From Fibrobacterota bacterium (GTDB lineage: Bacteria > Fibrobacterota > Fibrobacteria > UBA11236): a stretch of DNA of 38,598 nt. Below, one piece after another: positions 24,267 to 31,945 of the stretch (position 1 is its first letter; each line of letters begins with the position of its first letter). The notes under the pieces were generated by a model. It made no database searches, was not told where the DNA came from, and saw nothing but the letters and a program-made list of their open reading frames with translations. The translations under genes and the position numbers were made by a program. The DNA lies in the NCBI GenBank assembly GCA_028287465.1, contig JAQBPO010000079.1, forward strand, positions 1 to 38,598. The letters are read 5' to 3'.

Positions 24267-24881
24267 TCATGCCCCGCATTCAAGAACGGCATGATCGTAG
24301 GGAATCTTAAGGGTTCCCCTCCAAATCGAAACCTTGATGCGCGGGAACGCGCTCCTTCCCAGAACGGCATAGGCTTCCGGAACGCGGACATTCCGTCCCC
24401 GATCGCGGGAAACGGCGAGGCGAGCCAGGAAGGATTGGCCCGGCACGAAAGCCGGATCGATGGTGACCAGGCGTCCGCCCGGTTTCAAGGCCCGGAGCGC
24501 GTTCCGGAACAGGCTGCGCGCCTCTTCATCGCCCAGATGGTGCAGGACCCCGAAGGAAAAGGCGATATCGAATCCGCCCGCGGCCCCGAATCCATCCACG
24601 TTTTCGCAGGTGAAGCGGCCGCGGCCGCCATGGCGCTTTCGCGCCGCCTCGATATACTTCGGGCTCATGTCGAACCCGGTATAGTCGATGTTTTCGGGCA
24701 GGAACTTGAGGATTTCCGCGGTGCCGCAGCCGATGTCGAGGATGCGGGCCCCGGGAAAGGGTTTCAGGACCTCGCGGATCCAGCGTTGCCTCAAGGCATT
24801 GGCGCCGATCAGGTTCTGGAAGTAATCGTAGACCGCTGGTATGGCCAGCAGCCGCCTGATTCCGGTATCGATTTGCGCCAT
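24267..24881 (-). CDS. SAM-dependent methyltransferase
   Basis: A 204-residue class I methyltransferase. The N-terminal helices contain AVYDYFQNLIGA, then ILDIGCGTAEILKFLP (motif I), YTGFDMSPKYI (motif II), FSFGVLHHLGDEEA and LKPGGRLVTIDP. The start is ATG at 24881, preceded by GAGGG 7 nt upstream; the longer frame has no better support. It lies 23 bp after the ilvE stop on the same strand, so it is probably transcribed from the ilvE promoter. The FQNLIGA N-terminus is typical of a group found beside glycan genes, but the substrate is unknown. Confidence 0.85.
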   Translation of the reverse strand: MAQIDTGIRRLLAIPAVYDYFQNLIGANALRQRWIREVLKPFPGARILDIGCGTAEILKFLPENIDYTGFDMSPKYIEAARKRHGGRGRFTCENVDGFGAAGGFDIAFSFGVLHHLGDEEARSLFRNALRALKPGGRLVTIDPAFVPGQSFLARLAVSRDRGRNVRVPEAYAVLGRSAFPRIKVSIWRGTLKIPYDHAVLECGA

Positions 24882-24904
24882 GGAAAAACCCTCGTCAGGA
24901 GGGA

Positions 24905-25924
24905 TTATACCGCGGTCAGCCACCCATGTCGATCAGGGATTTCCCCGTATTGGATGCCTTGCAGGTCCTGGTACAGCCGGGTCAGGGTCTCCCCCGCCTT
25001 GTCCGGCCGGCCGAAGGTGAATTTCCGCTCCCGGAATTGCACCGAATAGACCGGTGTGATCACGGCTGCCGTGCCGCAAGCGCCGACTTCCGTGAATTGG
25101 TCCAGGCTGTCCAGGGCGATGGGACCCCGGAAAACGGTCAAACCCATGTCCTTGGCGAGCACTTGCAGCGCCTCGTTGGTGATGCTCTGCAGGATGGACC
25201 CGGATTCAGGGGTCTTGTACTGGCGATCCGCCGTGATGCCGATGAAATTCGAAGTCCCGAATTCATCCACGTACCTGTTCTCCTTGGGATCGGAGAAAAG
25301 GACGATGGGATAGCCCATCTTCTTGGCCACCTGGCCGGGCTTCAGGCTGGCGGCATAGTTGCCGGCCATCTTAGCGCGTCCGGTCCCCTTGGGCGCCGCG
25401 CGATCGTAATCCTCCAGGACGATGGCCTGGACCGGGGAGAATCCGTCCTTGTAATAGGGACCCACCGGAGTCACCATCACGATGAAGGAATAGGTGGACG
25501 AAGCCCTAACCCCGATGGTCGGTTCCGTGCCGATCAGGAGCGGGCGCAGATAGAGGCTCGCGCCGGTCCCGTAAGGCGGGACGAAATCCTTGTTGATCTC
25601 GGTCGCCATGCGGCAGGCCTCGACGAACAATCCAACCGAAGGCGCTTCCATGCAGATCCGCTCGGCGGAGAGCTGCATGCGCTCGGCATTGCGCTCAGGC
25701 CGGAACAGCACCCGCTTTCCGGCCTTGGTGGTGAATGCCTTGAGGCCCTCGAAGCAGGCCTGGCCGTAATGCAGGCAGTTGGCCGCGATGTGCATGGGGA
25801 TGTATGGCTCTTTTTTGACCGTCAGAGGACCCCATTTCCCCTCGGCGAAATCGGCCTGTACGAACCCGTTGGTGGGCAGGTAAGAGAATCCGAGGTTTTT
25901 CCAGTCAAGGGATGTCGATGGCAT
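24905..25924 (-). CDS. ilvE: Branched-chain amino acid aminotransferase
   Basis: Transfers the amino group between glutamate and the 2-oxo acids of Val, Leu and Ile, using PLP in the cytoplasm. It has 339 residues, in the range of the BCAT2-like (eukaryote-type) branch. The PLP Lys is K185 in RAKMAGNYAASL; other family blocks are LHYGQACFEGLKAF (51-64), GTGASLYLRPLLIGTEP (119-135), NRYVDEFGTSNF and EVGACGTAAVITPV. The start is ATG at 25924 with AGGAG 8 nt upstream. A possible promoter lies at 25950-25979. A methyltransferase gene follows after 23 bp. It joins cimA, leuB and ilvC as the fourth branched-chain gene in the window. Confidence 0.95.
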   Translation of the reverse strand: MPSTSLDWKNLGFSYLPTNGFVQADFAEGKWGPLTVKKEPYIPMHIAANCLHYGQACFEGLKAFTTKAGKRVLFRPERNAERMQLSAERICMEAPSVGLFVEACRMATEINKDFVPPYGTGASLYLRPLLIGTEPTIGVRASSTYSFIVMVTPVGPYYKDGFSPVQAIVLEDYDRAAPKGTGRAKMAGNYAASLKPGQVAKKMGYPIVLFSDPKENRYVDEFGTSNFIGITADRQYKTPESGSILQSITNEALQVLAKDMGLTVFRGPIALDSLDQFTEVGACGTAAVITPVYSVQFRERKFTFGRPDKAGETLTRLYQDLQGIQYGEIPDRHGWLTAV

Positions 25925-25949
25925 GGGATGGCTCCTGGTCTTGCTTAAC

Positions 25950-25979
25950 ATAATAATTACCCGGCCCGGGCCCCGCCAA
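25950..25979 (-). promoter_or_regulatory. Putative ilvE promoter
   Basis: On the minus strand TTGGCG (25979-25974), 18 nt, TATTAT (25955-25950, 5 of 6 matches) would start transcription near 25943, about 20 nt before the ATG. The surrounding AT-rich patch (25941-25960) contrasts with the GC-rich neighbourhood. Confidence 0.4.
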
Positions 25980-26057
25980 CATTGTCTCGGAGGGTCCACC
26001 CGCCGGACAATGCCCGGAAATTTGCCAGGCGGTTCCGGACTGGATATACTTCATCCC

Positions 26058-26528
26058 ATGACGGCCCCATTTCACTCCGGCGCGATCCCGCGGGCATGCG
26101 GATTCGCCGCGGGATGGGCGGTTTTCACCGCCGCGCTCTTGGTGGCGACGCGTCCGATGGGCATCGGGCCCGGGTTTTCCCGTCCGCTCCCCTATGCCGC
26201 CGCCGCAATCCTGCTTTGCGTTTCCGGGCATCTCATCCGGCGCTGGCTCGGGGAAGCGGGTCCGATCCCCGTGGACGCGACCGGGGGCGCCTTGCGGAAG
26301 GCAGGCCGGGAGTGGCTGGCCGGCTTGCGCCTCTTTTTCAAGGGACCCGCCGCGTTCAACAACTTCGTATTCCTCTCCATCGCCTATTTCCTGGGGATCG
26401 GCCTGACTTCGATGTTCATCCGCAAGGCCGGCCATGCGAAATCGGGGGTCGAAGGGTCGGAACCCAGCCATTGGCGGGACTTGGACCTGGGAAAACAGGA
26501 TGCGGATGCCTATTACCGGCCCTACTGA
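26058..26528 (+). CDS. SxtJ-family small membrane protein
   Basis: A 156-residue inner-membrane protein with three hydrophobic segments (about 14-33, 43-62, 101-123) and a polar C-terminal tail rich in Trp, Asp, Lys and Tyr. This matches SxtJ-like proteins as I know them: short membrane proteins encoded next to carbamoyltransferases and named from the saxitoxin cluster. The start is ATG at 26058; the open frame upstream lies in the divergent ilvE leader. The carbamoyltransferase gene begins 19 bp after its stop. The biochemical role of SxtJ is not established; the constant neighbourhood suggests that it helps carbamoylation at the membrane. Confidence 0.7.
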   Translation: MTAPFHSGAIPRACGFAAGWAVFTAALLVATRPMGIGPGFSRPLPYAAAAILLCVSGHLIRRWLGEAGPIPVDATGGALRKAGREWLAGLRLFFKGPAAFNNFVFLSIAYFLGIGLTSMFIRKAGHAKSGVEGSEPSHWRDLDLGKQDADAYYRPY

Positions 26529-26547
26529 ACCAGGCTCCGCCGAACCC

Positions 26548-28308
26548 ATGTACATCCTGGGCATCAGTTGCCATTACCATGACGCCGCCGCCACCTTGCT
26601 CAAGGACGGGGTGGCCGTGGCCGCCGCGGACGAAGAGCGTTTCACCCGCCGCAAGCATGACGCCGCCTTCCCGGAGCGCGCCATCGCCTGGTGCCTGGAA
26701 AGCCAGGGGATCGGCATCGGGGACGTGGGACTCGTCGCCCATTACGAAAAACCCTTCGTGAAATTCGAACGCATCCTGAGGTCGCACCTGGAGAACTTCC
26801 CGGCCGGATTCAAGACCTTCCAGATGGCCATGCCCTCCTGGCTCGGCGAGAAAATCCGCGTACGTTCGGTGATACGGAAACGCCTGGGTTACCGCGGGGA
26901 CGTCGTCTACGTGGACCACCACCTGTCCCACGCCGCGGGGGCCTTCCTGCCCAGCCCCTACCGCGAGGCCGCCATCGTGACCGTGGACGGGGTCGGGGAA
27001 TGGACTACCACGGCCTACGGCATAGGGAGAGATTCCGCCATCGAGCTCTGGAAGGACATCCGGTTCCCGCATTCCCTCGGTCTGTTGTATTCCTCCATCA
27101 CCGCGTACCTGGGATTCACGGTCAACAATTCCGAATACAAGGTGATGGGCCTCAGCCCCTACGGGACCATGGATCGCGCGGCCAACCCGCTCTACGGAAA
27201 ACTCAGGCGGGTGATCGACGTGAAGCCGGACGGAAGCTATGCCCTGGACATGGATTATTTCGCCTACCAGCGTTCGGATCGGATGCCCTCGGAAAGCCTG
27301 TGCCGCCTGCTCGGCGGGCCTATCCGCCCGGCCGGGGACGAGCTCCTCCCCCGCCACAAGGATACCGCGGCCGCCGTGCAGATGATCACGGAGGATGTGG
27401 TGCTGAGCATGCTTCGCCATGCCCGCAAGGAGACCGGCTGCCAGGACGCGGTGCTGTCAGGCGGGGTCGCCCTCAACAGCGTCTGCAACGGCCGCATCCT
27501 CCGCGATACCGGATTCCGGAGCGTCTGGATCCAGCCCAATGCCGGGGATGGCGGGAGCAGCATGGGCGCGGCCCTGCAGGCCCACTGCGCCGTGCTCGGC
27601 AAGCCGCGCGTCTACCGTTTGGATAGCCCCTATCTGGGCCCCGGGTATACGCCCGCCCAGGTCGCGGCATTCCTGTCCGGGCGAGGGATCAAGCACACCC
27701 TCTTCGCCACGCGCGAAGCCCTCCTCGACGAGGCCGCGCGCCTGCTGCAGGCAGGCAAGGTGGTCGGCTGGTTCCAGGGCCGCATGGAGTGGGGCCCCCG
27801 GGCCCTGGGCGCGCGCAGCATCCTGGCGAATCCCTGCCTGCCGGACATGCAGGCCATCCTGAACGAAAAGGTCAAGCACAGGGAGGCCTTCCGTCCCTTC
27901 GCACCCGCGGTATGCGCGGACGATGCGGACCGGTTTTTCGAATGCGATTCCCCCCTGCCCGTTCCCGCCGACTATATGCTGATGGTCTACCCCGTCCGGG
28001 AGGAATGGCGCGCGCGTCTGCCCGCCGTGACCCACGTGGACGGAAGCGGGCGCCTGCAGACCGTGCGGCGCGAGGCGAATCCGCTATATTATGATCTGAT
28101 CAAGGGATTCGGGAAGCTCTCGGGAATCCCCATGCTCGTGAACACGTCCTTCAACATCCGCGGCGAACCCATCGTTTGCACGCCCGAGGACGCGTACCGC
28201 TGCATGATGGGGACCGGGATCGATTGCCTGTTCATGGAGGATGCCCTCATCTTCCGCGAGGACAATCCGAAGGACATGTGGGACGGGGACGCCGCGGCCG
28301 CCGACTGA
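26548..28308 (+). CDS. Carbamoyltransferase (NodU/CmcH family)
   Basis: Transfers a carbamoyl group from carbamoyl phosphate, through carbamoyl-AMP, to a hydroxyl; in NodU the acceptor is a sugar, in CmcH a cephem. The 586-residue length is typical. The N-terminal actin/Kae1-like domain begins MYILGISCHYHDAAATLL and contains VDHHLSHAAGAF, DGVGEWTT and NSEYKVMGLSPYG; the ATP-site region has LSGGVALNSVCNGRI and PNAGDGGSSMGAAL. The C-terminal domain has WGPRALGARSILANP, KHREAFRPFAPAV and NTSFNIRGEPIV. The chosen start is ATG 26548 because family members begin M-Y-I-L-G-I; an in-frame ATG overlapping the SxtJ gene is possible. The acceptor is probably the polysaccharide made by the surrounding genes. 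Confidence 0.95.
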   Translation: MYILGISCHYHDAAATLLKDGVAVAAADEERFTRRKHDAAFPERAIAWCLESQGIGIGDVGLVAHYEKPFVKFERILRSHLENFPAGFKTFQMAMPSWLGEKIRVRSVIRKRLGYRGDVVYVDHHLSHAAGAFLPSPYREAAIVTVDGVGEWTTTAYGIGRDSAIELWKDIRFPHSLGLLYSSITAYLGFTVNNSEYKVMGLSPYGTMDRAANPLYGKLRRVIDVKPDGSYALDMDYFAYQRSDRMPSESLCRLLGGPIRPAGDELLPRHKDTAAAVQMITEDVVLSMLRHARKETGCQDAVLSGGVALNSVCNGRILRDTGFRSVWIQPNAGDGGSSMGAALQAHCAVLGKPRVYRLDSPYLGPGYTPAQVAAFLSGRGIKHTLFATREALLDEAARLLQAGKVVGWFQGRMEWGPRALGARSILANPCLPDMQAILNEKVKHREAFRPFAPAVCADDADRFFECDSPLPVPADYMLMVYPVREEWRARLPAVTHVDGSGRLQTVRREANPLYYDLIKGFGKLSGIPMLVNTSFNIRGEPIVCTPEDAYRCMMGTGIDCLFMEDALIFREDNPKDMWDGDAAAAD

Positions 28309-28335
28309 AACGTCGGGCCGGAATCGAAAGGGATC

Positions 28336-28497
28336 ATGGGCAAGAATCGCAGTCTGATGGCGGAAATCTGGGGCTTCCTGAGGGAGCGCAAGGCCTGGTG
28401 GCTGGCGCCCATCCTCGTCATGCTCATGCTGATGGGACTTCTCATCGTTGCCGGGCAGTCCGGCGTCATCGCCCCCTTTATCTACGCCTTGTTCTGA
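28336..28497 (+). CDS. DUF5989-like 53-residue membrane protein
   Basis: ATG 28336 to TGA 28497 encodes MGKNRSLMAEIWGFLRERKA followed by WWLAPILVMLMLMGLLIVAG and QSGVIAPFIYALF. This is the pattern I recall for DUF5989: an amphipathic E-x-W-x-F-L-R-x-R-K head, a KxWW turn, one hydrophobic helix and a terminal APFIYxLF. It lies 27 bp after the carbamoyltransferase stop and 22 bp before the SGNH gene, with GAAAGGGATC just upstream. Proteins of this type recur beside carbamoyltransferases; the function is unknown, perhaps as a membrane adaptor. Confidence 0.8.
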   Translation: MGKNRSLMAEIWGFLRERKAWWLAPILVMLMLMGLLIVAGQSGVIAPFIYALF

Positions 28498-28519
28498 TGG
28501 TCCGGAAAGGGTCCTCCCA

Positions 28520-29587
28520 TTGAAAAAAGCGCTCTGGCTGGCCGCACTGGCCTTTCTGGTCCCGTCCATGATCGCCTGGGGCGGGTTCACCGCCGTAAAG
28601 GCGTACTTCGGCCATGATATCGGGGCCGGCTACACGGCCCCCGCCTTGACCTTGTGCGCCTTGGATAGGGACGGTTCCGCCGGCATCATCGTGGCGGGCG
28701 ACAGCCGCGCCAAGACCCAGATCAACCCGGCCGTGCTGGAGGACCGGACCGGGATGCGCAGCTTCAACGCCGCGGAGATCATCAGCCTGGGCGGGGACAT
28801 CACCACCTTCGTCAATGCCTTGCGCAGGCAGCCGCAGGCGCTGGCGAACCATCCCGTGATCCTGCTTAGCGTCACCTTGCGCGGGATGAACGATTACTCG
28901 GTCGAGAACATCCCCTCGGCTACCTTGTGGAACTGGACGGCCTACGATCACGCGCGCGTCGCGGCCGGGAAACCCGCGCGTTACTGGCGTTTCCTCCAGG
29001 ACCGGTACCTGCCGGGCCTGTTCCGGGAAGCCCGGCACAAGCGTAAAAAGGACGGGTTCGCCTGCGCGGACGACGTATTCCTTCCCAGGAACCTGGTCGA
29101 GAGCAAAGGCTACCGGCCCTATACGGGACGCGCGCGCGATCCGCTGCCCGCGGACACGGGGGGATGGATCATCGACGGGGGCAGCTGGCGCGCTTTCCGG
29201 GCGTCCCTGGAATGGCTGGCGGCCTCCCCTGCGAAGGCCATCGTGATCGCGGACGCGCCCCTGGACCCGGTCTGGCGCAAGAACGTCATGTACCCGGAAT
29301 GGCGGGCGCAAGAGGCCCGTTTCGCGGCAATGCTCACCGATGAAATCGCCCGGCACCCCAAGGCGAGGTTCCTGGATTTCGTGACCAAGCCGATCCTGGA
29401 TCTCGACACGTCCTATTTCTACGACGGATTCCATTTCAACAGGACCGGGGCGGATATCTATACCGCCTACCTGGCTGACATGCTGACGCGGGAAATCCTC
29501 CCTTCCCTGGAAAAGGCCGGAGCGGCATCGGGCGCGGGCGGGAACCTGAAAGAGCCGGAGAAAGTGCCCGCGAAAGGCGACGATTGA
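28520..29587 (+). CDS. Membrane-anchored SGNH-hydrolase-like protein (paralogue 2)
   Basis: Read from TTG 28520 (MKKALWLAALAFLV), chosen because GGAAAGGG lies about 9 nt upstream and the N-terminus becomes a proper membrane anchor; the ORF extends upstream only through the DUF5989 gene in another frame. The protein has 355 residues. AGDSRA gives the block-I Ser62, and FYDGFHFN gives Asp302/His305. Shared with the paralogue at 15900 are LGGD, LLSVTLRGMND, WNWTAYDH and the spacing of the triad. As the last gene of the carbamoyltransferase operon it may acylate, deacylate or otherwise modify the same glycan. The C-terminus after about residue 330 is a low-complexity Gly/Glu/Lys/Pro tail. Confidence 0.75.
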   Translation: MKKALWLAALAFLVPSMIAWGGFTAVKAYFGHDIGAGYTAPALTLCALDRDGSAGIIVAGDSRAKTQINPAVLEDRTGMRSFNAAEIISLGGDITTFVNALRRQPQALANHPVILLSVTLRGMNDYSVENIPSATLWNWTAYDHARVAAGKPARYWRFLQDRYLPGLFREARHKRKKDGFACADDVFLPRNLVESKGYRPYTGRARDPLPADTGGWIIDGGSWRAFRASLEWLAASPAKAIVIADAPLDPVWRKNVMYPEWRAQEARFAAMLTDEIARHPKARFLDFVTKPILDLDTSYFYDGFHFNRTGADIYTAYLADMLTREILPSLEKAGAASGAGGNLKEPEKVPAKGDD

Positions 29588-29590
29588 TCG

Positions 29591-29628
29591 GGCATTTCCC
29601 GCGTTCGCGGCGGGAATCTGCGGATGCC
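29591..29628. terminator. Possible convergent hairpin terminator
   Basis: Nested inverted repeats lie between two convergent genes: outer GGCAT (29591-29595) with ATGCC (29624-29628), inner TTCCCGC (29596-29602) with GCGGGAA (29610-29616). There is no T-run on either strand, so this would be an atypical terminator or a structured 3' end. Confidence 0.35.
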
Positions 29629-29649
29629 TGGGCTTAGTGGCTTAGGCGC

Positions 29650-30432
29650 TTAAAGGCCGCCGGACTCCAGGAAGGCCTTGAGCTTCCTGAGCTCCCCGAC
29701 TTCGGCTTCCTGGGACGCCGCCACCTGGACCCCGTCCTCCGCCTGGCCCCCTTCGCGCGGCAAGGCGGGATGGACCATCAATTCGTACCTCCGCTCCGTA
29801 TCGCCCCTCACCGCCGCCAACCCTTCGCGATTGGCCTCAAAGGTGAACCGCGTACTCGAGAAGAACCCGAGGAAACGCGGGGTCGAGGGCGTGACGCGAC
29901 GGCGGGCCAGGAACTGCATACCCAGGCCGAATGGGAAACGATATCCCCAGGAACGGGCCAGGGATTCGTACGGGACCCGCAGGCGCGGGACCGAGAACTC
30001 CTCCTGCAGGGATCGGGCGGCCTGCCATAGCCCCGGCAGCACGTGCAGATGCTGGTGGCTGTCCAGGTGGGCGATGCGCGCAACGCCCCCGGCATGGGCC
30101 AGGTGGACGCCCAGGTCCTCGATTTGGGCCTTCCAGATCGCCCGCACGTTCGCCGCATCGATCTTCCCCGTGAGGTAACGCCGCAGGAAATCCCGATAGT
30201 GGTTGGGGTTCTCTTCCTTCGCGGATCCGACCAGGGCCAGATGCGCGCCCACGCGGACCCGGGGATGCCGGGCCAGGATGGAAGCCAGCAATGCGGCATG
30301 GTAATCGTCCCAGAACGGGAAAACGGAAAAGGAATTGATCAGGCCTTCGTCAAGGCACAGGGAGATGGCGCGCGAGACCCTGGCATCCAGCCCGAAATCG
30401 TCCGCATTGATGATCAGGTTCTCCGGGATCAC
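29650..30432 (-). CDS. YdjC/ChbG-type carbohydrate deacetylase
   Basis: A 260-residue protein of the YdjC family (polysaccharide-deacetylase-like TIM barrel; ChbG removes an N-acetyl group from chitooligosaccharides). The metal and catalytic blocks are NADDFG (9-14) and HLDSHQHLH in the middle. The start is GTG at 30432, overlapping the upstream methyltransferase stop (GTGA). In this position, at the end of the leuB-led operon, it probably deacetylates an N-acetylated sugar or a lipid-linked intermediate. The C-terminus has an Ala/Glu-rich helix (QVAASQEAEVGELRKLKAFLE) as in other family members. The exact substrate is unknown. Confidence 0.9.
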   Translation of the reverse strand: MIPENLIINADDFGLDARVSRAISLCLDEGLINSFSVFPFWDDYHAALLASILARHPRVRVGAHLALVGSAKEENPNHYRDFLRRYLTGKIDAANVRAIWKAQIEDLGVHLAHAGGVARIAHLDSHQHLHVLPGLWQAARSLQEEFSVPRLRVPYESLARSWGYRFPFGLGMQFLARRRVTPSTPRFLGFFSSTRFTFEANREGLAAVRGDTERRYELMVHPALPREGGQAEDGVQVAASQEAEVGELRKLKAFLESGGL

Positions 30433-31196
30433 CTGGCGTCCGCCTTCTCCAGCAGGGCTTCCACGCCCGTGCAGGCGAGTTCATCGAGGAAGGGGATGGG
30501 CGGGAATCCGATTTCCGGCAGGCCGAACTTGATGCGGTAATCCGGCCGCGACAGGTAACGGGCGAGATACCCAGCCCTGAGGCCGGCTCCCGGGATCATC
30601 CTCCGGAAGCGCCCGATGGTGAGGCGGGTGCGCAGGACGGTTTCCATGTCTTCCGCCAGGCTTTTGCCGGACTTGTAGCTGTTGCCGTCGAGCCTGAGGG
30701 CGGCGCGGAACCAGGACTCCGGCAAGGCTTGCAGCCAAGGGACATTGGAGAAGAACCCCGATCCGTTATGCTGATGCCCGCCGAAAGGGGAATAGAAGGG
30801 CGCGAAGCTCGCGAAGATGAGGCCGCGGGGGGCGAGCAGGGAGGCCGCCTTGGCCAGGGCCCCTTCCGCGTCCGGGATATGCTCCAGCACGTCCCGCAGC
30901 AGGATCAGGTCGTAAGATCCGGCTTCCGCCGCATCCATGGCGAAAAAGTCCCGGACTTCCAGGCGGACCCCGGAAGGGCATTTCGCGGATCCCTCGCGGA
31001 CCATGACCGCGTCCAGATCCAGGCCCAAGGCGGACTTGAGATCGAATGCCCCCGCCAGGCCGGCCAATACGCCACCGTATCCGCAGCCCACGTCCAGCAC
31101 GGACTTCCCGGTCGGATCGAATCCGCGCTTGCGCAGCAAGGGGATGAGGCCCTTGAGCGCGAGTTCCCTTTCGTAGGCGTGGAAATCCCCGACCAT
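30429..31196 (-). CDS. SAM-dependent methyltransferase
   Basis: A 255-residue class I methyltransferase: SVLDVGCGYGGVLAGLAG (motif I), LGLDLDAVMV (motif II), FFAMDAAEAGSYDLILLRDVLEHIPD (motif IV region) and LLAPRGLIFASFAP. It is followed by an unusual aromatic/Gly segment, FYSPFGGHQHNGSGFFSNVPW, shared by a family found in glycan clusters. The start is ATG at 31196, 4 bp after the stop of the previous methyltransferase; the stop overlaps the deacetylase start. The substrate is unknown. Confidence 0.85.
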   Translation of the reverse strand: MVGDFHAYERELALKGLIPLLRKRGFDPTGKSVLDVGCGYGGVLAGLAGAFDLKSALGLDLDAVMVREGSAKCPSGVRLEVRDFFAMDAAEAGSYDLILLRDVLEHIPDAEGALAKAASLLAPRGLIFASFAPFYSPFGGHQHNGSGFFSNVPWLQALPESWFRAALRLDGNSYKSGKSLAEDMETVLRTRLTIGRFRRMIPGAGLRAGYLARYLSRPDYRIKFGLPEIGFPPIPFLDELACTGVEALLEKADAR

Positions 31197-31200
31197 GGCG

Positions 31201-31923
31201 TTATCGGCGGAAACGCAGGATGGTGGAAGGATTGAAGGTGCCCAGGCTTTCGCTTTCCGCCCGGAATCCCAGGCCGCGCGCGAAGTCCAGGTATTCGGCT
31301 ACAGGGCGGGCGCCATTGATGGTTCCGGAGCTGACCGTACGGCGCAGGAGGCTGACCATGATCCATTCTTCCGCCACCGCGCGGAACCCGGAGAAGCCTT
31401 CCGCCTGATCCATGGTCTTGATGACCACGGCGCTGCCGGGAGCCGGATCCAGGCGCCCCAGGGCCCATTCCATCATGCGCTTCTGGGCGTCCCAGGGCAT
31501 CAGGTAGAGTACGTCCAGGAATACGATATTGCCGAAGCGCGCGGGCAGGCCGGGAAGGTTCATGGCATCGCCCAGGTGGAATTCCGGCCTTGATGCCGGC
31601 GCCGACGGTTCCGGCCCTTCCGTCGGGGTCGAGGCCGTGAGGCTTCCCTTGGCCAGTTCCACCTTGCGTCCATCGATGTCCGTCCCATGGTAGCGCAAAT
31701 CCGGCCGCTCGGAAGCCAGGTACCAGGCCAGATGCCCGAAGCCGCATCCGACGTCGAGCAGGGAACCGGCCCCGGTCAGATGCTTAGGCAAGGCGTCATA
31801 AGGGCATAACCGCAGCCGGCCTCGCATATGCCAGCGCTGGAAGGCGGAGGCATGCGGATAATGCGACAGGATTCCGTCCATGACGGCTTGCTCCAGCATG
31901 GTCCACCGTTCCGGCGGGCGCAT
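31201..31923 (-). CDS. SAM-dependent methyltransferase
   Basis: A 240-residue class I methyltransferase: LLDVGCGFGHLAWYLASE (motif I), YHGTDIDGRKVELA (motif II), HLGDAMNLP, then GNIVFLDVLYLMPWDAQKRMM. The N-terminal SHYPHASAFQRWHMRGRLRLCPY and the C-terminal strand end differ from the other methyltransferases here, so it is not a simple tandem copy. The start is ATG at 31923 (ATG 31899 also possible and preceded by GGAACGG). It lies 22 bp after the flippase-like gene. It could modify a lipid carrier or a sugar; nothing in the sequence decides. Confidence 0.83.
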   Translation of the reverse strand: MRPPERWTMLEQAVMDGILSHYPHASAFQRWHMRGRLRLCPYDALPKHLTGAGSLLDVGCGFGHLAWYLASERPDLRYHGTDIDGRKVELAKGSLTASTPTEGPEPSAPASRPEFHLGDAMNLPGLPARFGNIVFLDVLYLMPWDAQKRMMEWALGRLDPAPGSAVVIKTMDQAEGFSGFRAVAEEWIMVSLLRRTVSSGTINGARPVAEYLDFARGLGFRAESESLGTFNPSTILRFRR

Positions 31924-31945
31924 CGGGAAGGATGGCGCGCCGACC

